A DNA stretch of 64,000 bases from Streptomyces coeruleorubidus (GTDB taxonomy: Bacteria > Actinomycetota > Actinomycetes > Streptomycetales > Streptomycetaceae), in assembly GCF_008705135.1 (NCBI RefSeq), contig NZ_CP023694.1:8345001-8409000 (forward strand), read 5' to 3'. Both the position numbers and the translations under genes were made by a program. Position 1 is the stretch's first letter. Every line of letters begins with the position of its first letter. The notes below the pieces were generated by a model. It saw nothing but the letters and a program-made list of their open reading frames with translations, had not been told where the DNA came from and ran no database searches. Shown here in pieces: positions 40,792-52,700 of this stretch.

Positions 40792-43700
40792 GTGAACAAC
40801 CCGGTTCCGGCTGTTGCCGAAACGGACGTCGCCATCATCGGCATGGCCGGGCGTTTCCCCGGCGCCGACGACCTGGACTCCTTCTGGCGCCTGCTGAGCG
40901 AGGGCCGCGAGGGCATCACCCGGTTCAGCCGCGAGGAACTGGCGGCGGCGGGGGTGCCGGCCCGGCTGCTGGACGACCCGGAGTACGTGCCCGCCCACGG
41001 GATCATTCCGGACGTCGACCTGTTCGACACCGGGTACTTCGAGTTCACCCCGGCCGAGGCCGCGATCACCGACCCCCAGCACCGCATCCTGCTGACGGCC
41101 GGCCACGCCGCCCTGGAGCACGCCGGCTACGACCCCGCCCGCTACGACGGGCTGATCAGCGTCTACGCCGGCGCGGCCATCAACACCTACCTGCAGCAGC
41201 AGGTGCTGCCCCACGTCGACCAGACCACCACCTCCGACCACTTCGCGGTGATGGTCGGCAACGACAAGGACTTCCTGGCCACCCGGCTGTCGTACAAACT
41301 CGACCTCAAAGGACCCAGCTACGCCGTCCAGACCGCATGCTCCACCTCCCTCGTCGCCCTCCACCTGGCCTGCCAGGGCCTGATCAACGGCGAGTGCGAC
41401 ATGGCGCTGGCCGGCGGTGTCACCGTGAAACTGCCGCAGGCCAAGGGGTACCTGTACGAGGAGGGCGCGATCCTGTCCCGGGACGGGCACGTGCGCACCT
41501 TCGACAAGGACGCCAGCGGCACCGTCCTCGGCAACGGCGTCGGTGTCCTGGTCCTCAAGCTCCTGCGGGACGCCATCGCGGACCGGGACACCATCCACGC
41601 CGTCATCAAGGGCACGGCCACCAACAACGACGGCTCCGGCAAGGTGAGCTTCGCCGCGCCCGGCGCCGTCGGCCAGACCGCCGTCATCCGCGAGGCGCAC
41701 ACGGTCTCCGGCGTCGACCCGCGCTCCATCGGATACGTCGAGGCACACGGCACCGCCACCCGCCTCGGCGACCCGGTCGAGGTCTCGGCGCTCAGCCGGG
41801 CGTTCAGGGAGTCCACTGCCGACACCGGGTTCTGCGCCATCGGCTCGGTGAAGTCCAACATCGGCCACCTGGACGCGGCGGCCGGTGTCGCGGGCGTGAT
41901 CAAGACGGTGCTGATGATGAAGCACCGGACGCTGGTGCCGACCGTCAACCACACCACCCCCAACCCGGCCATCGACTTCGCGGACGGCCCCTTCAAGGTG
42001 AGCACCGGCGTCGCCCCCTGGACAGGGGAGGGCCCGCTGCGCGCGGGCGTCAGCTCCTTCGGTATCGGCGGCACCAACGCGCACGCGATCCTCCAGGAGG
42101 CCCCGCCCGCCCCCGTCACCGGCGACGCAGGCCGCGCGCAGCAGCTGCTGGTGGTGTCCGCCCGTACCGCGACCGCGCTGGCCACGGCCGCCCGGAACCT
42201 GGCCGCCCACCTCGACGGCGACGACCCGGTCGCGCTCGCCGACGTCGCCTACACGCTGGCCGTGGGCCGCCGCGCCCACGAATACCGGCTCGCCGTCACC
42301 GGCTCCGACCGCGCCGCCCTCGCCCGGGCGCTGCAGGAGGCCCCGGTCGCCGAGCGGCCCGGCACCGGCGAGGTCTCCTTCGTCTTCGCCGAGGACGTCC
42401 CGGACGCGGCGGGCCTGGCGGACCGGTGGGCCGCCGCCGAGCCCGCCTTCGCAGGGCACCACGAGGCCGCCCTCGCCGCGGGCGCCGACCGACTCGGCGA
42501 GCGGGGGCGGGCGTTCGCCGTGCAGTACGCGCTCGGCAAGCTCTGGCTCGACTGGGGCATCACCCCCCTCGCGGTGCACGGCGACGGGCTCGCGGCCCGG
42601 GCCGCCGCCTGCGTGACCGGGGCGCTGCGGCTTCAGGAGGCGCTGACCGGCGACGGCCCGGTACCACCCGCCGTCCGCGCGCGCATCCCCGTGCGCGCCG
42701 CCCACGACGAGATCCGCGGTGTCGCCCTCGGCGTGACCGACGGCCCCTGGGACGGCGTGGCCCGTGCCTGGCAGGCCGGCGTCGCCGTCGACTGGGCGGC
42801 CTGGTTCGAGGGCGAGGAGCGCGGCCGCGTCCCACTGCCGACGTACCCCTTCGAGGGCCGCCGCTGCTGGCTGACCGGCCCGGACGCCGACGCACCCGCC
42901 GACCGGGTCACCGGCCCCGGCCCGCACCCCATGCTGGACGAGAACGTCTCCACCCTGGACACCCTCGCCTACCGCAGCTCCCGCACCGGTAGCGAGTTCT
43001 ACCTCGCCGACCACCGCGTCGCCGCCGAGCCCGTCCTGCCCGCCGCCGGACAGCTGGAACTGGCCCGCGCGGCAGGCGAACTGTCCCTCGGCGGACCGGT
43101 CCGGCTGCGCGGAGTCTCCTTCGAGCAGCTGCTCTCCTACGCCACCGGGCCGCGCACCGCGCTGGTCCAGCTGTGGCGCGAGCGCGACACGGTCGGCTTC
43201 GAACTCACCGCCGACGAGCGGGTGGTCGCGGCCGGCGAGATCCACCCCGGAGCCGTCGAGCGCCCGGCAGCGGCCGACCCGGCCGCCGTCGCCGCCCGCT
43301 GCGCCGAGTCGGTCACCCACACCGACTGCTACGACGTCCTGCGCGCTCACGGTCTGGACTACGGCCCCCGGATGCGCGCCCTCACCGAGGTCCGGCTCGG
43401 CGACGGGGAGGCCCTCGGCAGCCTCGAACTGCCCGACGGCGCCTCGCTCGACGGCGCCGTGCTCAACCCCGCCCTCCTGGACGGCGCCCTGCACGCCCTG
43501 GTCGTGCTGCTGGCCCGCGCCTACGGCGAGAGGGCCGACGGCTTCCTGCCCCTGGCCCTGGGCGAACTCAGCGTGCACGCCCCCGTCACCGGGCCCTGCC
43601 GCGTCCACGTCACGGCCGGCCGGCTGGGGGAGCGGACCGCGCACGCCGACCTCACCGTCATGGACCCCCACGGCCAGGTCCTGGCCCGCCTGCACGACCT

Positions 43701-46700
43701 CGCCGTGCGCGTCCTCGGCGAGCCCCGCGAGTCGGCCCTGTTGGTCCGCCGCTGGACCGCCGTGCCCGCGGAGCCCACCGGCGCGCCCCTCGGCAACACG
43801 GCCGCCGTCGTCACCGCCGATCCGGCGCGCGGCGCACAGCTCGCCGCTCACCTGACCGCCCTGGGCATCGGCACGGTCACCCGCGACCTCGACCCGGCCA
43901 CCGCGCCCGACGTCGTCCTCGTCGACGAACCGACCCCCGAACAGGCACTGCACGTCATCCGGACGCTCCTCGCCGCCCGACCCACCGCACCCGTGCGCGT
44001 CCTGCTGCTGCACCGCCACGACACCGACGGCCCACGCCCCGAACGCGCCGCACTCGCCGCCTTCGCCCGGACCGTCCGCGCGGAGAACCCCCTCCTCGAA
44101 GTGCAGGCCGTCGGCCTCGCCGAGGACGTGGCCGAGGCCGACGCGCTCGCCGGCGAACTGGCCGGCCACGGCCGCGACCCGGAGGTCGCCCACACCGCAC
44201 AGGGCCGCCGGATCCCGCAGGCCGAGCCGGCCCCGGCCGCCGGCCCGGCAGCAGTCCGCGACGGCGGCGTGTACGTCGTGACGGGCGGGGCCGGCGGACT
44301 GGGCCGCGCCGTCGCCGGCCGGCTGCTCTCCCGGGCCGACGCCCGCGTGGTCCTGCTGGGCCGCAGCGAACGGCCCGCCGACCTGGACGAGCGCCTGGTC
44401 TACCGCAGCGTCGACGTGTCCGATCCGGACGCCCTGACCACTCGACTCGCCTCCATACGCGAGGAGTTCGGGCCGCTCACCGGTGTCGTGCATGCCGCCG
44501 GTGTGCTGCGCGACGGCTACGCCCTGACCAAGTCCGCCGAGGACTTCGCCGCCGTCCTCGCCCCCAAGGCCGCCGGACTGCGCGCCCTGGACGAGGCCAC
44601 CGCCGACGACCCGCTGGACTTCTTCGTCGCCTTCTCCTCCATCGCCGCCCACATCGGCAACCCCGGCCAGACCGACTACGCGTACGCCAACGCCTACCTG
44701 GAGGCCTACGCCGAACGGCACGGCCGCATCACCGCGATCGCCTGGCCGATGTGGGCCGACGGCGGGATGCGCCAGAGCACCGAGGCCGCCGCGGACATCG
44801 CCGCCCGCACCGGCTTCGGCGTACTGCCCACAGACATCGGCCTCGCCCTGTTCGAGCAGGCCCTCGGCACCCCCGGCGCGCTCGTCGCCGCCTACGGAGA
44901 CCTCCGCACCATCACCACCGCGCTCACCGCGCCCGTCACCCGGGCGGCCCGGACCACCACGGCCACCGCGCCCGCCGAGGGCGGCAGCCCGCGCGACGAG
45001 GCCCTGCGGCTGCTGCGCGAGCTGATCGCCGCCGAGACCGGCCTGGACCCGGCCGAACTGGCCGAGGACGCCCCGTTCGACCGGCTCGGCATCGACTCGC
45101 TGATGATCGCCAAGCTCAACCGCGAGCTGGACCGGCACTTCGACGCCCTGTCCAAGACCCTGTTCTTCGAGTACGCCACCCTGGGTGAACTCGCCGGCTA
45201 CTTCGCCGAGCACCACGCGGCCGAGCTGACCGGCGGCACACAGGCGGCCGCACCGGTCACGCCCACGGCCGAAGTCACCTCCCCGCGCCCGCCGCGCGTC
45301 CCGCGCCGTACCGCACGGGCCGGCGTCGCCGAACCCGCCGAGTACGACACCGACGCCATCGCCGTCATCGGCCTGGCCGGCCGCTATCCGGCCGCCGACG
45401 ACCTCGACGAGCTCTGGACCACCCTGGCCGAGGGCCGCGACGCCATCACCGAGATCCCCGCGGAGCGCTGGGACAGCCGCCGCTGGTACGACCCGGACCC
45501 GGCGGCGCCCGGCCTGGCCCACACCCGGTGGGGCGGATTCCTGCGCGACGTCGACCGCTTCGACCCGCTCTTCTTCGGCATCTCCCCGCGCCAGGCCGAA
45601 CTGATGGACCCCCAGGAGCGCCTGTTCCTGCAGAACGCCTGGCACGTCCTGGAGGACGCCGGCTACCGCCGCTCCGACCTGGCCGGCCGGCCCGTCGGCG
45701 TGTACGTCGGCGTGATGTACGGCGAGTACCAGTTCCACGGCGCCCTGGACGCCCTGCGCGGCGGACGGCCGCTCACCGGCTCGTCCTTCGCCACCATCGC
45801 CAACCGGGTCAGCCACGCCCTGGACCTGTCCGGTCCGAGCATGGCGCTGGACACCATGTGCTCCTCCTCGCTCACCGCGATCCACCTGGCCTGCGAGAGC
45901 CTGCGCCGGGGCGAGAGCGAACTGGCCATCGCCGGGGGCGTCAACGTCTCCGTCCACCCCTACAAGTTCGCCTTCCTCAGCCAGGGCCGCTTCCTGTCCT
46001 CCGACGGCCGCTGCCGGGCCTTCGGAGCGGGCGGCGACGGCTATGTGCCCGGAGAGGGCGTCGGCGCCGTCCTGCTCAAGCCCCACCGCAAGGCGCTGGC
46101 CGACGGCGACCGTATCCACGGCCTGATCCTGGGCAGCGCCGTCAACCACGGCGCCCGGACCAACGGATACAGCGTGCCCAACCCGCGCGCCCAGCAACGC
46201 GCGATCACCACCGCGCTGGAACGGGCCGGCGTCACCCCGCAGGACATCGGCTACGTCGAGGCGCACGGCACCGGCACCGCCCTGGGTGACCCGATCGAGC
46301 TGACCGGCCTCACCCACGCCTACCGGTCCGCCGGGGCCGCGCCCGGCACCTGGCCGATCGGCTCGGTCAAGTCCAACATCGGACACCTGGAGTCCGCGGC
46401 CGGCATCGCCGGACTCACCAAGGTCCTGCTGCAGTTCCGGCACCGCACCCTGGTGCCCTCCCTGCACTCGGCCGAGCTGAACCCCAACATCGACTTCGAG
46501 CGTTCCCCGTTCCGGGTCCAGCGCGAGCTGTCCGCCTGGCCCGACGGTGACCGGCCGCGCCGGGCCGGCCTCAGCTCCTTCGGCGCGGGCGGCGCCAACG
46601 CCCACCTCGTCCTGGAGGAGTCCCCGAACCCCGACCCCGTCACCGACGTACCGGCGGGCGAGCAGCGCACCGGCGAACCCGTGCTGTTCCTGCTCTCCGC

Positions 46701-49700
46701 CCGCGACGAGGAACGGCTGCGCGCCTACGCCGAGTCGGCCGCCCGCTTCGTCCGGACCGAGCGCGTGCCGCTCGCCGACCTGTGCTTCACCACCCAGGTG
46801 GGCCGCGAGCCCCTCGACGCCCGGCTCGCGGTGGCGGTCACCGACGGCGGCGAACTCGTCGCCGCCCTGCTCCGGTTCGCCGACGGCGGTCCGGCCCCCG
46901 ACCTCACCGACGCGGGCCCCCTGGCCGAGCCGGCCCGCCGCTGGCTGGGCGGCGCCGACGTGGACTGGGCGGCCTGGCACGCCGGCCGGCCGGGGCCCGC
47001 CCCGCGCCGGGTACGTGCCCCGCGGTACCCGTTCGCCGCGGAGCGCTACTGGATCCCGCTCGACCCCGACCTGGGCACGGCCGCTCCGCATCCGCTGGTC
47101 GACGCCAACGAGTCCACCGTCACCGAGGTCCGCTTCCGCAAGACGCTGCGCGTGCACGACCCGCTGCTGCGCGACCACGTGATCGACGGCCGGCCGCTGC
47201 TCGCGGGCGCGGCGACGCTGGAGTTCGTCCGCGCCGCCGCCGCGCTCGCCGAGCCCGGCACCCGGCACGCCCTGCGCGAGGTGGTGTGGGGCCGGGCCGT
47301 CGAACTCTCCGACGGCGAACTGGAGTTGTACGTCACCTTCCGCCCGGACGGCACCGGGCTGGCCTTCGAGGTGTACAGCGGGACCGGGGCCGGCCGCACC
47401 ACCCACGCCCGCGGCAGAGCCGTCCCGGCCCCCGCCGCCCCCGAGGCCGCCGAGGACCTCGCCGCGCTGCGCGCCCGGCTGTCCGTCGTACGCGACGGAC
47501 CCACCGCGTACACCGAGTACGCGGACGCCGGGTTCGCGTACGGCCCCTCCTTCCAGGTCATCGACGAGATCCGGGTCGGCCCCGGCGAGGCGCTGGTCCG
47601 GCTGGCCCAGACCGGTACCGTCCCGGGCACCCAGCTGCCCCCGGCGCTCCTCGACGGCGCCCTGCGGGCCTGCCACTGGACCGGCCGGACCACCGCGCCG
47701 CGGCCCGGCGAACTCGCCGTCCCCTTCAGCCTCGGCGCCCTGGACTCCTTCGCCCCGCTGCCCGAGGTCTGCCACGCGCACGCCCGCGTGGCCGGAGAGT
47801 CGGCGGGCGTGCGCCGCTTCGACCTGACCGTGTACGACGACCAGGGCCGGGTGCTCGCCTCCGTACAGGACTTCGCGGGCCGTCTGCCCGGCATCCAGGC
47901 GACGCTCGCCGGCCCTGCAGCCGGCGCCCAGGCGGCGCTTGCCGGCCGTACGCCCACCGCGCAGGCCGGGCCCGAGCCCGCCTCCGGCGAACCCCGCCTG
48001 TACGAGCCGTACTGGCGCCTCGCCGCCGACCCGGAACCGGCGGACGCCGCCGGGACCCTCGTCCTGCTCGGCCGTCACCCGGAACTGGAGTCCGCGCTGG
48101 CCGCGACCGGCGTGTGGCGGCGCGTCGTCGCCGTCGGCGAGGACACCGGCCGACTCGCCTCCCTCGCCGACGAGGACGGGCTCGACCTCGCCGTCGTCCT
48201 CGGCGACGCGGACGGCAACTCGCCCGCCGACCTGCTCGACCGCGCCTGCGCCCCCGTCCTGGACGTGCTCGACGCGGCCCGCACCGGCGTGCTGCCCGGC
48301 CGGGTGCGGTGCCTGGTGCTGCACACGCAGAATGCCGGTGAGGACCGGCCCGAGTGGGCCGCCCTGGCCGGGTTCGCCCGCTCCACGGGGCCCGTCGCGC
48401 CGCGCCTGGAACTGCTCACCCTCGGCGTGGACATCGCGGCCCCGGCCGCCGAGGTCGCCGAGGCCGTCGCGGTGGAACTGCGCGCCGCACCCCGCGCCGC
48501 AGGCCTGGAGGTCCGCCGTACGGCCTCCGGCGAGCGGCAGGAACGGGCCCTGCGCCCGTTCACCGGCCCGGCCACCCCGGCCGACGTTCCCTTGCGTGAC
48601 GGGGGCGTGTACGTCGTGACCGGCGGCGCCGGTGCCATCGGCCGTGTCCTCGCCGAGCATCTGGCCCGCACCCACGCGGCCAAGCTGGTACTGATCGGCC
48701 GCTCCGAGCCGGACGAGCGCACCCGCGCCTGGCACCGCACGCTGACCGGCCTCGGCGCCGAGGTGCTCGCGCTGCGCGCCGACGTGGCCCGGGCCGACGA
48801 ACTCGGTGCGGCGCTGGCCGCCGCCCGGGACCGGTTCGGCGCCCTGCACGGAGTGTTCCACCTGGCCGGCGTCGCCGACGAGGGCCGCGCCGACGGCGAC
48901 CGGGAGCGCTTCGCCCGGCTGCTCGGCGCCAAGACACATGGCCTGGTCCACCTGGACCGGCTGACCCGCGAGGACCCGCTCGACCTCTTCGTGGTCTTCT
49001 CCTCCGTCTCCTCTCTCATCGGTGACTTCGGAGCGGCCGGCTACGCCACCGCCAACCGGTTCGCCGACCTCTACACGGTGCTCCGCGACCGCCGGGTGCG
49101 CCAGGGCGCGGTGCACGGCCGCAGTCTGTCCCTGGCCTGGCCGCTCTGGGCGGTCGGCGGGGTCGACGGGCTGGTCCGCGAGGAGGAACTGGCCGCGTAC
49201 ACCCGCCGCAGCGGGATGCGGGCGCTGACCGCGGAAGCGGGCCTCGACCTCCTCGCCCGCTCCTTCGCCGCCGGCGCCTCGTGGCTCGTGCCCGCCTGGG
49301 GCGACCCGACGGCCGTCGACGCCGCCCTGACGGGTACGCCCGCCCCGTCCCGGCCCGTCGCGCCGGCGCCCGACGCCGCCCGCGCCGGCCGGCTCCGGGA
49401 CCGGTTGGTGGAGCACTTGCGCGAGGTCCTCGCGGGCGTGCTCAAGCTGCCCGCCGGGCGCCTCGACAGCCGCGTCCCGCTGGACGACTACGGCCTGGAC
49501 TCGGTGCTGGTCATGGAGTCCAACTCGCTGCTGGGCAAGGACTTCCCGGGCCTGCGCGGCACCGTGTTCTTCGAGTTCCGGACGGTCGACGAGCTGGCCG
49601 GCCACATCCTCGCCGAGCAGGCCGACGCCGTCATCCGCCTGTTCCCCGAGGAGACCGAACCGTCGCGGCAGGAGACACCGCTGCAGCGGCAGGAGACACA

Positions 49701-52700
49701 GCCCACGCGGCAGGACGCCGCTCCCGCGTCCGCGCCCGCCCCGGGCCCGCCCGCCCGCCGGGACGCCGACGAGCCGATCGCCGTCATCGGCATCAGCGGC
49801 CGCTACCCCCAGGCGGACACCCTGGAGGAGTTCTGGCGCAACCTCGCCGAGTGCCGCGACTGCGTCACCGAGGTCCCCGCGGACCGCTGGGACGCCGACG
49901 CCCTGTTCGACGCGGACCCGGCCGCACCGGGCCGCAGCTACAGCCGCTGGGGCGGCTTCCTGTCGGACGTGGACTCCTTCGACTCGCTGTTCTTCCAGAT
50001 CGCACCCAAGCAGGCCCGCACGATGGACCCGCAGGAGCGGCTCTTCCTGCAGACGGCCTGGTCGGCGCTGGAGAACGCCGGCTACCCGCCGTCCCGGATC
50101 CCGGCGCCCCGCCACGGCGGCCAGGGGCACGACGCCGGCGTGTTCGTCGGCGTCATGTGGGACGACTACGCGGTCCTCGCAGCCGCCGAGTCGGCTCGCG
50201 GCAACCACCAGGTCGTGCTGGCCAACCGTTCCGCCATCGCCAACCAGGTCTCCTACTTCGCAGACTTCCGCGGCCCGAGCGTGGTGATCGACACCGCCTG
50301 CTCCGCGTCCCTCGTCGCCGTGCACCAGGCCTGCGAGAGTATCCGCCGCGGCGAGTGCTCGTACGCCATCGCCGGCGGTGTCAACGTCGCCGTGCACCCC
50401 GACAAGTACGTGCACCTCAGCCGCAAGACCATGCTGTCCGCCGACGGCCGCTGCCGGGCCTTCGGCGCGGGCGGCACCGGGTACGTGCCCGGCGAGGGCG
50501 TCGGCGCCGTGGTGCTCAAGCGGCTGTCGGACGCCGTCCGCGACGGCGACACCGTGCACGCCGTGATCCGTGCCAGCGCCGTCAACCACGGAGGCCGGAC
50601 CAGCGGCTACACCGTGCCCAACCCGCAGGCCCAGCAGGCGCTGGTGGAACAGGCGCTGGACGCCGCGGGCATCGACGCCCGCACCATCGGCTGCGTCGAG
50701 GCGCACGGCACCGGCACCGCCCTGGGCGACCCGATCGAGCACACCGCGCTGGCCCAGGCCTTCGCCCGGCACACCGCGGACACGGGATTCTGCGCGCTCG
50801 GCTCGGTGAAGTCCGCGATCGGCCACCTGGAGGGCGCCGCCGGGATCGCCGGGCTCACCAAGGCCGTCCTGCAGCTGCGCCACGGCACTCTGCTGCCCAC
50901 GCTGCACGCCGAGGAACTCAACCCGGTCATCGACTTCGAGAGCTCGCCGTTCACCGTGCAGCGGGAGACGGCGCCGTGGCCGCGCATGTACGACGGTGAC
51001 GGCCGTCCGCTGCCACGGCGCGCCGCCGTCAGCTCGTTCGGGGCGGGCGGCACCAACGCGCACGTCGTCGTGGAGGAGTACCTGCCCCCTGAGCCGGCCC
51101 CGGCCGGGCCCGGGCAGGCGGAGCTGATCGTCCTGTCCGCCCGCGACGAGGACCGGCTGCGCGCCCGCGCGGCCGACCTGGGCAGCGCCCTCGCCGAGCC
51201 GGGTGCCCCGAGGCTGGCCGACGTCGCCCACACCCTGCGCGTGGGCCGCGAACCCCTCGCCGTACGGCTGGCGTTCGTCGCCGCCGACCTCGCGGACGCG
51301 GCCGGCAAGCTCGCCGCCGTCGGCCGGGGCGAGGGCGGGCAGTGGCTGCACCGGGGCCGGGTGGAGCAGCACCCGCCGCTGGCCGGCCTGCTGACCGACG
51401 GCATCGGCGGCGAGGACTTCCTGGCCACCCAGATCGCGGCCGGCGCCGACGACCTCCTCGGCCGCCTGTGGGTCTCGGGCGTCACCGTCGACTGGGACCT
51501 GCTGCACCGCCTGCGCCCCGCCGAGCGCCGCCGGGTGCCGCTGCCGACGTACCCCTTCGAGCGGGTACGGCACTGGCTCGACACCACGCCCGCTCCCGCC
51601 CCGGCCCCGGGCCCGCGCCGGTGGGAGCGGCGGCTCGCCGCCGACGAGCCGGTGCTGCGCGACCACGTGGTCGACGGACGGCCCATCCTGCCCGGTGTCG
51701 GCCACCTGGACCTGGTCGCCGAGGCGAGCGGGGGACTGGCCGGGCGGGCCTGCGTGGACGTCCGCTGGGTCCTCCCGCTGGCCCTGAGCGGGGCCGGGGA
51801 GACGGTGTCGGTGGCCTTCGACGGCGACCGGTACGAGATCCGCGGCGCCGACGACGCCGTACGCTCCTGCGGCCGCCTCACTGCCGCCCCGGCCGCGCCC
51901 GCCCCCCTCGACGTCCCCGCGCTGCGCGCCCGCCTGGACGAAGGCCCGGGCGAAGACTCCTTCTACCGGGCACTGGCAGGGCAGGGACTGCCGTACGGGC
52001 CGTTCTTCCGCCGCGTCCGGCAGGTGTGGACCGGCCGGGACGAGGTGCTCGGCCGGATCGGCGAGGCCGCAGGCAGAGACCCGGCGCACGCCCTGCACCC
52101 GGGCGTCCTGGACGCCGCCCTGCACACCGTCGCCGCCCTGCTGGTCCGCCGCCGGGGCGAACACGCCCGGCCGATGCTGCCGTTCGCGGCCGACCGCGTC
52201 GAGGTGTTCGGCGCCGTCCCCACGACCGGCTGGTCGTACGTCCGGGAGACGGGAACCGACCGCTGCGAGGTGCTGCTCTGCGACGACACCGGCGCGGTCA
52301 GGGTCCGGTTCGAGGGCCTGACCTACCGGGAGGCCAAACCGTCCGCGGTTATCGTGCACCGGCCGGTGTGGACCGCCCGGCCCGCCGTGGAGCGTGCCGC
52401 GGCCGCCCGCAGCGTGCTGCTGGTCGGGGACCGGCTGGACGCCGAGCCCGCAGCCGGCATCGCCCGCGCCCACCACGGCGCCGACGTACGACGGCTCCCG
52501 GTCGGCCCCGGCGGCCTCGCGGACGCCGCACTCGACCGCGCCCTGGCCGGATCCGGCGCACCGGACCTGGTCTACTTCCTCGCCACGGCCCCCGGGCGCG
52601 AGCCCGCCGGCCGCGCCGAGCTGCGCGCCCTGACCGACCGGGGCCCGGTCGCCCTGTACCGCCTGGTGCGGGCCCTGGCCCGGCACGGCCTGCTGGAACG